Positions 49,887 to 63,300 of a stretch of 64,000 bases of DNA are shown here, piece by piece. The notes below the pieces were generated by a model. It saw nothing but the letters and a program-made list of their open reading frames with translations, did no database searches and was not told the origin of the DNA. Position 1 is the stretch's first letter; each line of letters opens with the position of its first letter. Position numbers and translations under genes: made by a program. The DNA is from Cladorhizidae sp. MBARI D1340-BT2 (lineage: Eukaryota; Porifera; Demospongiae; Poecilosclerida; Cladorhizidae), in assembly GCA_028752905.1 (NCBI GenBank), contig JAQNBH010000011.1, positions 29,705,017 to 29,769,016 on the forward strand, read 5' to 3'.

Positions 49887-52560
49887 GTTGATGCAACCTA
49901 GGTATACACAGGCAGCTGATACAATCTAGGTATATCCAGGCAATTGATGCAATCTAGGTATACCCAGGCAGCTGATACAACCTAGGTATACCAAGGCAGA
50001 TGATACAAACTAGGTATACCCAGGCAATTGATGCAACCTAGGTATACCCAGGCAGTTGATTCAACCTAGGTATACCAAGGCAGCTTATGCAACCTAGGTA
50101 TACCCAGGCAGTTGATGCAACCTAGATATACTCAGGCAGTTGGTGCAACCTAGGTATACCCAGACAGTTGATGCAACCAAGGTATATGCAGGTAGATGAT
50201 GCAATTAGGTATACCCAAGCAGTGGCTGCAACCTAGGTATACCCAGACAGCTGATGCAACATAGGTATAACCCAGGCAGTTGATGCAACCTAGGTATACC
50301 CAGGCAGCTGATGTAACCTAAGTATACACAGGCAATGGATGCAATCTAGGTATAGCCAGGCAACTAATAGAACCTAGGTATACACGGGCCGTTGTTGCAA
50401 CCCAGACAGCTGATGCAACATAGGTATACCCAGGCAGTTGATGCAACCTAGGTATACCCAGGCAGCTGATGTAACCTAAGAATACACAGGCAATGGATAC
50501 AACTGAGGTATAGCCAGGCATCTGATGCATACTAGGTATACTCAGGCAATTGATGCAACCTAGGTATACCCAGGCAGCTGATGCAACCTAAGTATACCTA
50601 GGAAGCTGATACAACCTAGGTATACTCAGACAGTTGATGCAACCTAGGTATACCTAGGCAGCTGATACAATCAAGGTATACCCAGGCAATTGATGGAATC
50701 TAGGTATACCCAGGCAGCTGATACAACCTAGGTATACCCAGGCAGTTAATGCAACCTAGGTATACAAAGGCATCTGATACAATCTAGGTATACCCAGGCA
50801 GTTGAATCAACCTAGGTATACACAGGCAGTTGAAGCAACCTAGGTATACCCAGCAGTTGATGCAACCTACGTATACCCAGGCAGTTGAAGTAACCTATGT
50901 ATTCCCAGGCAGCTGATACAATCTAGGTATACCGAGGCAGTTGATGCAACCTAGGTATACACAGGCAGCAGATACAATCTAGGTATACCCAGGCAATTAA
51001 TGCAATCTAGGTATACCCAGGCAGCTGATACAATCTAGGTATACCCAGGCAGATAATACAATCTAGGTATACCCAGGCAATCCCTGGCAGTTGATCAACC
51101 TAGGTATACCCAGGCAGCTGATGCAACCTAGGTATACACAGGCAGTTGATGCAACCTATGTATACCCAGGCAGCTGATGCTACCTAGGTATACCCATGCA
51201 GTTGATGCAACCTAGGTATACCCAGGCAGCTGATACAATCCAGGTATATCCAGGCAGTTGATGCAATCTAGGTATACCCAGGCAGCTGATACAACCTAGG
51301 TATACCCAGGCAGTTGATACAAACTGTGTATACCCAGGCAATTGATGCAACCTAGGTATACCCAGGCAGTTGATTCAATCTAGGTATACCCAGGCAGCTG
51401 ATGCAACCCAGGCAGTTGATGCAACCTAGATATACTCAGGCAGTTGGTGCAAACTAGGTATACCCAGACAGTTGATGCAACCAAGGTATACACAGGAAGT
51501 TGATCCAACCTGGGTATACCCAGGCAGTTGATGCAACCTAAGTATACCCACGCAGCTGATGCAACCTAGGTATAGCCAGGCAGTTGATACAACCTAGGTA
51601 TACCAGGAAGTTGATGCAACCTAGATATACTCAGGCAGTTGATGCAACCTAGGTATACCCACGTAGATGATGCAATTAGGCATACCCAAGCAGTGGATGC
51701 AACCTAGTTATACCCAGACAGCTGATGCAACATAGGTATACCCAGGCACTTGATGCAACCTAGGTATACCCAGGCAGCTGATGTAACCTAATTATACACA
51801 GGCAATGGATGCAACCTAGGTATAGCCAGGCAATTTATAGAACCCAGGTATACCCAGGCAGTTGATGCAACCTAGATATACCCAGACAGCTGATGCAACA
51901 TAGGTATACCCAGGCAGTTGATGCAACCTAGGTATACCCAGGCAGCTGATGTAACCTAAGAATACACAGGCCATGGATGCAACCGAGGTATAGCCAGGTA
52001 TCTGATGCATACTAGGTATACTCAGGCAATTGATGTAACCTAGGTATACCCAGGCAGCTGATGCAACCTAAGTATACCCAGGAAGCTGATACAACCTAGG
52101 TATACTCAGACAGTTGATGCAACCTAGGTATACCCATGCAGCTGATACAATCAAGGTATACCCAGGCAATTGATGGAACTTAGGTATACCCAGGCAGCTG
52201 ATACAACCTAGGTATACCCAGGCAGTTAAAGCAAACTAGGTATACCAAGGCAGCTGATACAATCTAGGTATACCCAGGTAATTGATGCAATCTAGGTATA
52301 CCCAGGCGGCTGATGCAACCTAGATATAGTCAGGCAGTTGATGCAACCTATGTATACCCAGACAGTTGATGCAACCAAGGTATACCCAGGCTGTTGATGC
52401 AACCTAGGTATACCCAGGCAGGTGATACAACCTAGGTATACCCAGTCAGCTGATGCAACCTAGGTATAGCATGGCAATTGATAGAATCTAGGTATACCCA
52501 GGCAGTTGATGCAACCTATGTATGCCCAGGCAGCTGATACAATCTAGGTATACCGAGGCA
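49887..52560. repeat. Nested tandem E, copy 1 (2,674 bp)
   Basis: Landmarks at 50318, 51077 and 51816 recur at 52992, 53751 and 54490. The copies are almost identical; differences noticed include AACTGAGG versus AACCGAGG, ACTGTGTATA versus ACTATGTATA, and GCAACC versus GCAATC. Confidence 0.87.
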
Positions 52561-55234
52561 GTTGATGCAACCTAGGTATACACAGGCAGCTGATACAATC
52601 TAGGTATATCCAGGCAATTGATGCAATCTAGGTATACCCAGGCAGCTGATACAACCTAGGTATACCAAGGCAGATGATACAAACTAGGTATACCCAGGCA
52701 ATTGATGCAACCTAGGTATACCCAGGCAGTTGATTCAACCTAGGTATACCAAGGCAGCTTATGCAACCTAGGTATACCCAGGCAGTTGATGCAACCTAGA
52801 TATACTCAGGCAGTTGGTGCAATCTAGGTATACCCAGACAGTTGATGCAACCAAGGTATATGCAGGTAGATGATGCAATTAGGTATACCCAAGCAGTGGC
52901 TGCAACCTAGGTATACCCAGACAGCTGATGCAACATAGGTATAACCCAGGCAGTTGATGCAACCTAGGTATACCCAGGCAGCTGATGTAACCTAAGTATA
53001 CACAGGCAATGGATGCAATCTAGGTATAGCCAGGCAACTAATAGAACCTAGGTATACACGGGCCGTTGTTGCAACCCAGACAGCTGATGCAACATAGGTA
53101 TACCCAGGCAGTTGATGCAACCTAGGTATACCCAGGCAGCTGATGTAACCTAAGAATACACAGGCAATGGATACAACCGAGGTATAGCCAGGCATCTGAT
53201 GCATACTAGGTATACTCAGGCAATTGATGCAACCTAGGTATACCCAGGCAGCTGATGCAACCTAAGTATACCTAGGAAGCTGATACAACCTAGGTATACT
53301 CAGACAGTTGATGCAACCTAGGTATACCTAGGCAGCTGATACAATCAAGGTATACCCAGGCAATTGATGGAATCTAGGTATACCCAGGCAGCTGATACAA
53401 CCTAGGTATACCCAGGCAGTTAATGCAACCTAGGTATACAAAGGCATCTGATACAATCTAGGTATACCCAGGCAGTTGAATCAACCTAGGTATACACAGG
53501 CAGTTGAAGCAACCTAGGTATACCCAGCAGTTGATGCAACCTACGTATACCCAGGCAGTTGAAGTAACCTATGTATTCCCAGGCAGCTGATACAATCTAG
53601 GTATACCGAGGCAGTTGATGCAACCTAGGTATACACAGGCAGCAGATACAATCTAGGTATACCCAGGCAATTAATGCAATCTAGGTATACCCAGGCAGCT
53701 GATACAATCTAGGTATACCCAGGCAGATAATACAATCTAGGTATACCCAGGCAATCCCTGGCAGTTGATCAACCTAGGTATACCCAGGCAGCTGATGCAA
53801 CCTAGGTATACACAGGCAGTTGATGCAACCTATGTATACCCAGGCAGCTGATGCTACCTAGGTATACCCATGCAGTTGATGCAACCTAGGTATACCCAGG
53901 CAGCTGATACAATCCAGGTATATCCAGGCAGTTGATGCAATCTAGGTATACCCAGGCAGCTGATACAACCTAGGTATACCCAGGCAGTTGATACAAACTA
54001 TGTATACCCAGGCAATTGATGCAACCTAGGTATACCCAGGCAGTTGATTCAATCTAGGTATACCCAGGCAGCTGATGCAACCCAGGCAGTTGATGCAACC
54101 TAGATATACTCAGGCAGTTGGTGCAAACTAGGTATACCCAGACAGTTGATGCAACCAAGGTATACACAGGAAGTTGATCCAACCTGGGTATACCCAGGCA
54201 GTTGATGCAACCTAAGTATACCCACGCAGCTGATGCAACCTAGGTATAGCCAGGCAGTTGATACAACCTAGGTATACCAGGAAGTTGATGCAACCTAGAT
54301 ATACTCAGGCAGTTGATGCAACCTAGGTATACCCACGTAGATGATGCAATTAGGCATACCCAAGCAGTGGATGCAACCTAGTTATACCCAGACAGCTGAT
54401 GCAACATAGGTATACCCAGGCACTTGATGCAACCTAGGTATACCCAGGCAGCTGATGTAACCTAATTATACACAGGCAATGGATGCAACCTAGGTATAGC
54501 CAGGCAATTTATAGAACCCAGGTATACCCAGGCAGTTGATGCAACCTAGATATACCCAGACAGCTGATGCAACATAGGTATACCCAGGCAGTTGATGCAA
54601 CCTAGGTATACCCAGGCAGCTGATGTAACCTAAGAATACACAGGCCATGGATGCAACCGAGGTATAGCCAGGTATCTGATGCATACTAGGTATACTCAGG
54701 CAATTGATGTAACCTAGGTATACCCAGGCAGCTGATGCAACCTAAGTATACCCAGGAAGCTGATACAACCTAGGTATACTCAGACAGTTGATGCAACCTA
54801 GGTATACCCATGCAGCTGATACAATCAAGGTATACCCAGGCAATTGATGGAACTTAGGTATACCCAGGCAGCTGATACAACCTAGGTATACCCAGGCAGT
54901 TAAAGCAAACTAGGTATACCAAGGCAGCTGATACAATCTAGGTATACCCAGGTAATTGATGCAATCTAGGTATACCCAGGCGGCTGATGCAACCTAGATA
55001 TAGTCAGGCAGTTGATGCAACCTATGTATACCCAGACAGTTGATGCAACCAAGGTATACCCAGGCTGTTGATGCAACCTAGGTATACCCAGGCAGGTGAT
55101 ACAACCTAGGTATACCCAGTCAGCTGATGCAACCTAGGTATAGCATGGCAATTGATAGAATCTAGGTATACCCAGGCAGTTGATGCAACCTATGTATGCC
55201 CAGGCAGCTGATACAATCTAGGTATACCGAGGCA
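52561..55234. repeat. Nested tandem E, copy 2
   Basis: This is the partner of 49887-52560. It ends near 55272, where GATACAATCTAGG in copy 1 becomes GATACATTCTAGG, rejoining the block D series. Confidence 0.87.
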
Positions 55235-56880
55235 GTTGATGCAACCTAGGTATACACAGGCAGCTGATACATTCTAGGTATACCCAGGCAATTAATGCAA
55301 TCTAGGTATACCCAGGCAGCTGATACAATCTAGGTATACCCAGGCAGATAATACAATCTAGGTATACCCAGGCAATCCCTGGCAGTTGATCAACCTAGGT
55401 ATTCCCAGGCAGCTGATGCAACCTAGGTATACACAGGCAGTTGATGCTACCTATGTATACCCAGGCAGCTGATGCTACCTAGGTATACCCATGCAGTTGA
55501 TGCAACCTAGGTATACCCAGGCAGCTGATACAATCCAGGTATATCCAGGCAGTTGATGCAATCTAGGTATACCCAGGCAGCTGATACAACCTAGGTATAC
55601 CCAGGCAGTTGATACAAACTACGTATACCCAGGCAATTGATGCAACCTAGGTATACCCAGGCAGTTGATTCAATCTAGGTATACCCAGGCAGCTGATGCA
55701 ACCCAGGCAGTTGATGCAACCTAGATATACTCAGGCAGTTGGTGCAAACTAGGTATACCCAGACAGTTGATGCAACCAAGGTATACACAGGAAGTTGATC
55801 CAACCTGGGTATACCCAGGCAGTTGATGCAACCTAAGTATACCCACGCAGCTGATGCAACCTAGGTATAGCCAGGCAGTTGATACAACCTAGGTATACCA
55901 GGAAGTTGATGCAACCTAGATATACTCAGGCAGTTGATGCAACCTAGGTATACCCTCGTAGATGATGCAATTAGGCATACCCAAGCAGTGGATGCAACCT
56001 AGTTATACCCAGACAGCTGATGCAACATAGGTATACCCAGGCACTTGATGCAACCTAGGTATACCCAGGCAGCTGATGTAACCTAATTATACACAGGCAA
56101 TGGATGCAACCTAGGTATAGCCAGGCAATTTATAGAACCCAGGTATACCCAGGCAGTTGATGCAACCTAGATATACCCAGACAGCTGATGCAACATAGGT
56201 ATACCCAGGCAGTTGATGCAACCTAGGTATACCCAGGCAGCTGATGTAACCTAAGAATACACGGCCATGGATGCAACCGAGGTATAGCCAGGTATCTGAT
56301 GCATACTAGGTATACTCAGGCAATTGATGTAACCTAGGTATACCTAGGCAGCTGATGCAACCTAAGTATACCCAGGAAGCTGATACAACCTAGGTATACT
56401 CAGACAGTTGATGCAACCTAGGTATACCCATGCAGCTGATACAATCAAGGTATACCCAGGCAATTGATGGAACTTAGGTATACCCAGGCAGCTGATACAA
56501 CCTAGGTATACCCAGGCAGTTAAAGCAAACTAGGTATACCAAGGCAGCTGATACAATCTAGGTATACCCAGGTAATTGATGCAATCTAGGTATACCCAGG
56601 CGGCTGATGCAACCTAGATATAGTCAGGCAGTTGATGCAACCTATGTATACCCAGACAGTTGATGCAACCAAGGTATACCCAGGCTGTTGATGCAACCTA
56701 GGTATACCCAGGCAGGTGATACAACCTAGGTATACCCAGTCAGCTGATGCAACCTAGGTATAGCATGGCAATTGATAGAACCTAGGTATACCCAGGCAGT
56801 TGATGCAACCTATGTATGCCCAGGCAGCTGATACAATCTAGGTATACCGAGGCAGTTGATGCAACCTAGGTATACACAGG
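53641..56880. repeat. Nested tandem F, two copies of about 1,620 bp
   Basis: GCAATCCCTGGC landmarks at 53751, 55372 and 56992 are spaced 1,621 and 1,620 bp. The second unit (55261-56880) is one base shorter because of a single-base deletion near 56263 (ACACGGCC instead of ACACAGGCC). The first unit overlaps nested tandem E, which places F after or alongside E in the amplification history. Confidence 0.82.
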
Positions 56881-59800
56881 CAGCTGATACATTCTAGGTA
56901 TACCCAGGCAATTAATGCAATCTAGGTATACCCAGGCAGCTGATACAATCTAGGTATACCCAGGCAGATAATACAATCTAGGTATACCCAGGCAATCCCT
57001 GGCAGTTGATCAACCTAGGTATACCCAGGCATCTGATGCAACCTAGGTATACACAGGCAGTTGATGCAACCTACCTATACCCAGACAGCTGATGCTACCT
57101 AGGTATACCCATGCAGTTGATGCAACCTAGGTATACCCAGGTAGCTGATACAATCCAGGTATACCCAGGCAGTTGATGCAATCTAGGTATACCCAGGCAG
57201 CTGATACAACCTAGGTATACCCAGGCAGTTGATACAACCTACGTATACCCAGGCAATTGATGCAACCTAGGTATACCCAGGCAGTTGATTCAACCTAGGT
57301 ATACCCAGGCAGCTGATGCAACCCAGGCAGTTGATGCAACCTAGATATACTCAGGCAGTTGGTGCAAACTAGGTATACCCAGACAGTTGATGCAACCAAG
57401 GTATACACAGGAAGTTGATCCAACCTGGGTATACCCAGGCAGTTGATGCAACCTAAGTATACCCACGCAGCTGATGCAACCTAGGTATAGCCAGGCAGTT
57501 GATACATCCTAGGTATACCAGGAAGTTGATGCAACCTAGATATACTCAGGCAGTTGATGCAACCTAGGTATAGCCAGTCAATTGATGCAAACTATGTATA
57601 CCCAGGCGTTTGATGCAAGCAAGGTATACACAGGCAATTGATGCAACCTAGGTATACCCACGTAGATGATGCAATTAGGCATACCCAAGCAGTGGATGCA
57701 ACCTAGGTATTCCCAGACAGCTGATGCAACATAGGTATACCCAGGCACTTGATGCAACCTAGGTATACCCAGGCAGCTGATGTAACCTAATTATACACAG
57801 GCAATGGATGCAGCCTAGGTATAGCCAGGCAATTGATAGAACCTAGGTATACCCAGGCAGTTGATGCAACCTAGATATACCCAGACAGCTGATGCACATA
57901 GGTATACCCAGGCAGTTGATGCAACCTAGGTATACCCAGGCAGCTGATGTAACCTAAGAATACACAGGCCATGGATGCAACCGAGGTATAGCCAGGCATC
58001 TGATGCATACTAGGTATACTCAGGCAATTGATGTAACCTAGGTATACCCAGGCAGCTGATGCAACCTAAGTATACCCAGGAAGCTGATACAACCTAGGTA
58101 TACTCAGACAGTTGATGCAACCTAGGTATACCCAGGCAGCTGATACAATCAAGTTATACCCAGGCAATTGATGGAACTTAGGTATACCCAGGCAGCTGAT
58201 ACAACCTAGGTATACCCAGGTAAAGCAAACTAGGTATACCAAGGCAGCTGATACAATCTAGGTATACCCAGGCAATTGATGCAATCTAGGTATACCCAGG
58301 CGGCTGATGCAACCTAGATATAGTCAGGCAGTTGATGCAACCTATGTATACCCAGACAGTTGATGCAACCAAGGTATACCCAGGCTGTTGATGCAACCTA
58401 GGTATACCCAGGCAGGTGATACAACCTAGGTATACCCAGTCAGCTGATGCAACCTAGGTATAGCATGGCAATTGATAGAACCTAGGTATACCCAGGCAGT
58501 TGATGCAACCTAGGTATACCCAGACAGCTGATGCAACATAGGTATACCCAGGCAGTTGATACAACCTAGGTATACCCAGGCCGCTGATTTAACCTAACAA
58601 TATACAGGCAATGGATGCAACCTAGTTATAGCCAGGCAGCTGATGCATACTAGGTATACTCAGGCAATTTATGCAACCTAGGTATACCCTGGCAGCTTAT
58701 GCAACCTAAGTATACCCAGAAAGCTGATACAACCTAGGTATATTCAGACAGTTGATGCAACCTAGGTATACCCAAGCAGTTGATGCAATCTAGGTATATC
58801 TAGGCAGTTGATGAAACATAGGTATACCCAGGCAGTTGATGCAACCTAGGTATACCCAGCCAGGCAGCTGATGTAACCTAAGAATACTCAGGCAATTGAT
58901 GCAACCTAGGTATACCCAGGCAGCTGATGCAACCTAGGTATACCTAGGAAGCTGATACAACCTAGGTATACTCAGACAGCTGATGCAACCTAGGTATACC
59001 CAGGCAGCTGATACAATCAAGGTATACCCAGGCAATTGATGGAACCTAGGTATATCCAGGCAGCTGATACAACCTAGGTATACCCAGGCAGTTAATGCAA
59101 CCTAGGTATACCCAAGGCAACTGATACAATCTAGGTATACCCAGGCAGTTGAATCAACCTAGGTATACACAGGCAGTTGAAGCAACCTAGTTATATCCAG
59201 GCAGTTGATGCAACCTACGTATACCCAGACAGCTGATGCAACCTAGGTATACCCATGCAGTTGATGCAAACTAGGTATACCCAGGCAGCTGATACAATCT
59301 AGGTATACCCAGGCAGTTGATGCAACCTAGGTATACCCAGGTAGCTGATTCAACCTAGGTATACCCAGGCAGTTGATGCAACCTATGTATGCCCAGGCAG
59401 CTGAAACAATCTAGGTATACCCAGGCAGTTGATGCAAACTAGGTATACACAGGCAGCTGATACAATCTAGGTATACCCAGGAAATTGATGCAATCTAGGT
59501 ATACCCAGGCAGCTGATACAACCTAGGTATACCCAGGCAGATGATACAACCCAGGCAATCCTAGGTATACCCAGGCAGTTGATTCAACCTAGGTATACCC
59601 AGGCAGCTGATGCAAACTAGGTATACCCAGGCAGTTGATGCAACCTACGTATACCTTGTAGTTGATGCAACCTAGATATACTCAGGCATTTGATGAAACT
59701 CCAGTCAATTAATGCAAACTAGGTATACCAAAGCGTTTGATGCAACCATGGTATACACAGGCAATTGATGCAACCTAGGTATACCCAGGTAGATGATGCA

Positions 59801-60320
59801 ATTATGTATACCCAAGCAGTGGATGCAACCTAGGTATACCCAGACAGCTGATGCAACATAGGTATATCCAGGCAGTTGATGCAACCTAGGTATAACCAGG
59901 CAGCTGATGTAACCTAAGTATACACAGGCAATGGATGCAACCTTGGTATAGCCAGGCAATTAATAGAACCTAGGGATACCCAGGCAGTTGATGCAACCTA
60001 GGTATACCCAGACAGCTGATGCAACATAGGTATACCCAGGCAGTTGATGCAACCTAGGTATACCCAGGCAGCTGATGTAACCTAAGAATACACAGGTAAT
60101 GGATCCAACCGAGGTATAGCCAGGCATCTGATGCATACTCGGTATACTCAGGCAATTGATGCAACCTAGGTATACCCAGGCAGTTGATGTACCCTAGAAA
60201 TACTCAGGCAGTTGGTGCAACCTAGGCAGTTGATGCAACCTAGGTATACCTAGGCAATTGATGCAACCTAGGTATACCCAGGCAGTTGATGAAACGTAGG
60301 TGTACCCTGGCAGCTGATGC

Positions 60321-63300
60321 AACCTAGGTATACCCAGGCATTTGATGCAGCCTATGTATATCCAGGCAGCTGATGCAACCTAGGTATACCCAAGCAGTTG
60401 ATGCAAACTAGGTATAAACAGGCAGTTGTTGCAATCTAGGTATACTCAGACAGTTGATGCAACCTAGGTATAAAGAGAAAGTTGGTTCAACCTAGGTATA
60501 CCCAAGCAGTTGATGCAACCTAGGTATAAACAGGCAGTTGTTGCAATCTAGGAATACTCAGACAGTTGATGCAACCTAGGTATAAAGAGACAGTTGATTC
60601 AACCTAGGTATAGCCAGGCAGTTGATGCAACCTAGGTTTACCCGGGCAGTTGATGCAACCTAGGTATAGCCAGGCAGTTGATGCAACCTAAATATAGCCA
60701 GGCAGTGATAAAACCTAGGCTATATACAGGCAGTTGATGCAACCTAGGTATAGCCAGGCAGTTAATGCAACCTAGGTATACTCAGGCAGTTGATGCAATC
60801 TAGGTATAACCAGGCAGTTGATGCATCCTAGGTATACCCAGGCAGTTGATGCAACTAGGTATACCTATGCAGCTGATGTAATTTAGGTATACCCAAGCAG
60901 TAGATGCACCCTAGGTATACCCAGGCATTTGATGTAACCTAGGTATACCCAGGCAGCTGATGCAAACTAAATATACCCATGAAGCTGACACAATCTAGGT
61001 ATACTCAGACAGTTGATGCAACCTAGGTATACCCAGGCAGCTGATACAATCAAGGTATACCCAGGCAATTGATGGAACCTAGGTATACCCAGGCAGCTGA
61101 TACAACCTAGGTATACCCAGGCAGTTAATGCAAACTAGGTATACCAAGGCAGCTGATACAATCTAGGTATACCCAGGCAATTGATGCAATCTAGGTATAC
61201 CCAGGCGGCTGATGCAACCTAGATATAGTCAGGCAGTTGATGTAACCTATGTATACCAAGACAGTTGATGCAACCAAGGTATACCCAGGCTGTTGATGCA
61301 ACCTAGGTATACCCAGGCAGGTGATGCAACCTAGGTATACCCAGACAGCTGATGCATACTAGGTATACTCAGGCAATTGATGCAACCTAGGTATACCCTG
61401 GCAGCTGATGCAACCTAAGTATACCCAGGAAGCTGATACAACCTAGGTTTATTCAGACAGTTGATGAAACCTATGTATACCCAAGCAGTTGATGCAATCT
61501 AGGTATATCTAGGCAGTTGATGCAACATAGGTATACCCAGGCAGTTGATGCAACCTAGGTATACCCACCCAGGCAGCTGATATAACCTAAGAATACACAG
61601 GCAATGGATGCAACCGAGGTATAGCCAGGCATCTGATACATACTAGTTATACTCAGGCAATTGATGCAACCAAATTATACCCAGGCAGCTGATGCAACCT
61701 AGGTATACCTAGGAATCTCATACAACCTAGGTATACTCAGACAGCTGATGCAACCTAGGTATACCCAGGCAGCTGATACAATCAAGGTATACCCAGGCAA
61801 TTGATGGAACCTAGGTATATCCAGGCAGCTGATACAACCTAGGTATACCCAGGCAGTTAATGCAACCTAGGTATACCAAGGTATCTGATACAATCTAGGT
61901 ATACCCAGGCAGTTGAATAAACCTAGGTATACACAGGCAGTTGAAGCAACCTAGGTATACCCAGGCAGTTGATGCAACCTACGTATACCCAGGCAGCTGA
62001 TGCAACCTAGGTATACCCATGCAGTTGATGCAACCTAGGTATACCCAGGCAGCTGATACAATCTAGGTATACCCAGGCAGTTGATGCAACCTAGGTATAC
62101 CCAGGTAGCTGATTCAACCTAGGTATACCCAGGAAGTTGATGCAACCTATGTATGCCCAGGCAGCTGATACAATCTAGGTATACCCAGACAGTTTATGCA
62201 AACTAGGTATACACAGGCAGCTGATACAATCTCGGTATACCCAGGAAATTGATGCAATCTAGGTATACCCAGGCAGCTGATACAATCTAGGTATACCCAG
62301 GCAGATAATACAATCTAGGTATACCCAGGCAATCCCTGGCAGTTGATCAACCTAGGTATACCCAGGCAGCTGATGCAACCTAGATATACACAGGCAGTTG
62401 ATGCAACCTACGTATACCCAGGCAGCTGATGCTACCTAGGTATACCCATGCAGTTGATGCAACCTAGGTATACCCAGGCAGCTGATACAACCTAGGTTTA
62501 CCCAGGCAGTTGATACAACCTACGTATACCCAGGCAATTGATGCAACCTAGGTATACCCAGGCAGTTGATTCAACCTAGGTATACCCAGGCAGCTGATGC
62601 AACCCAGGCAGTTGATGCAAACTAGATATACTCAGGCAGTTGGTGCAAACTATGTATACCCAAACAGTTGATGAAACCAAGGTATACACAGGAAGTTGAT
62701 CCAACCTGGGTATACCCAGGCAGTTGATGTAACCTAAGTATACCCACGCAGCTGATGCAACCTAGGTATAGCCAGGCAGTTTATACAACCTAGGTATACC
62801 AGGAAGTTGATGCAACCTAGATATACTCAGGCAGTTGATGCAACTTAGGTATAGCCAGTCAATTGATGCAAACTATGTATACCCAGGCGTTTGATGCAAG
62901 CAAGGTATACACAGGCAATTGATGCAACCTAGGTATACCCACGTAGATGATGCAATTAGGCATACCCACGCAGTGGATGCAACCTAGGTATTCCTAGATA
63001 GCTGATGCAACATAGATATACTCAGGCAGTTGATGCAACCTAGGTATACCCAGGCACTGATGTAACCTAAGTATACACAGGCAATGGATGCAACCTAGGT
63101 ATAGCCAGGCAATTGATAGAACCTAGGTATACCCAGGCAGTTGATGCAACCTAGATATACCCAGACAGCTGATGCAACATAGGTATAATCAGGCAGTTGA
63201 TGCAACCTAGGTATACCCAGGCAGCTGATGTAACCTAAGAATACACAGGCCATGGATGCAACCGAGGTATAGCCAGGCATCTGATGCATATAAGGTATAT

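Larger units (their letters stand above)
46993..60320. repeat. Higher-order block D, copy 2, enlarged by nested duplications
   Basis: It follows the series of 37345-46465 but is longer by about 4.2 kb. It contains an extra 2,674-bp tandem copy and an extra 1,620-bp tandem copy, less an 84-bp loss. Alignment with copy 1 returns downstream: 44727 matches 58581, and 46331 matches about 60185, both offset by about 13.85 kb. Confidence 0.8.

Noticed and set aside
10600..63289. Family of small proteins encoded in the array on the minus strand
   Set aside because: The frames are by-products of a 28-bp repeat with mutated TAG positions, are broken by single-base deletions in equivalent copies, and lack start context or any recognisable domain.
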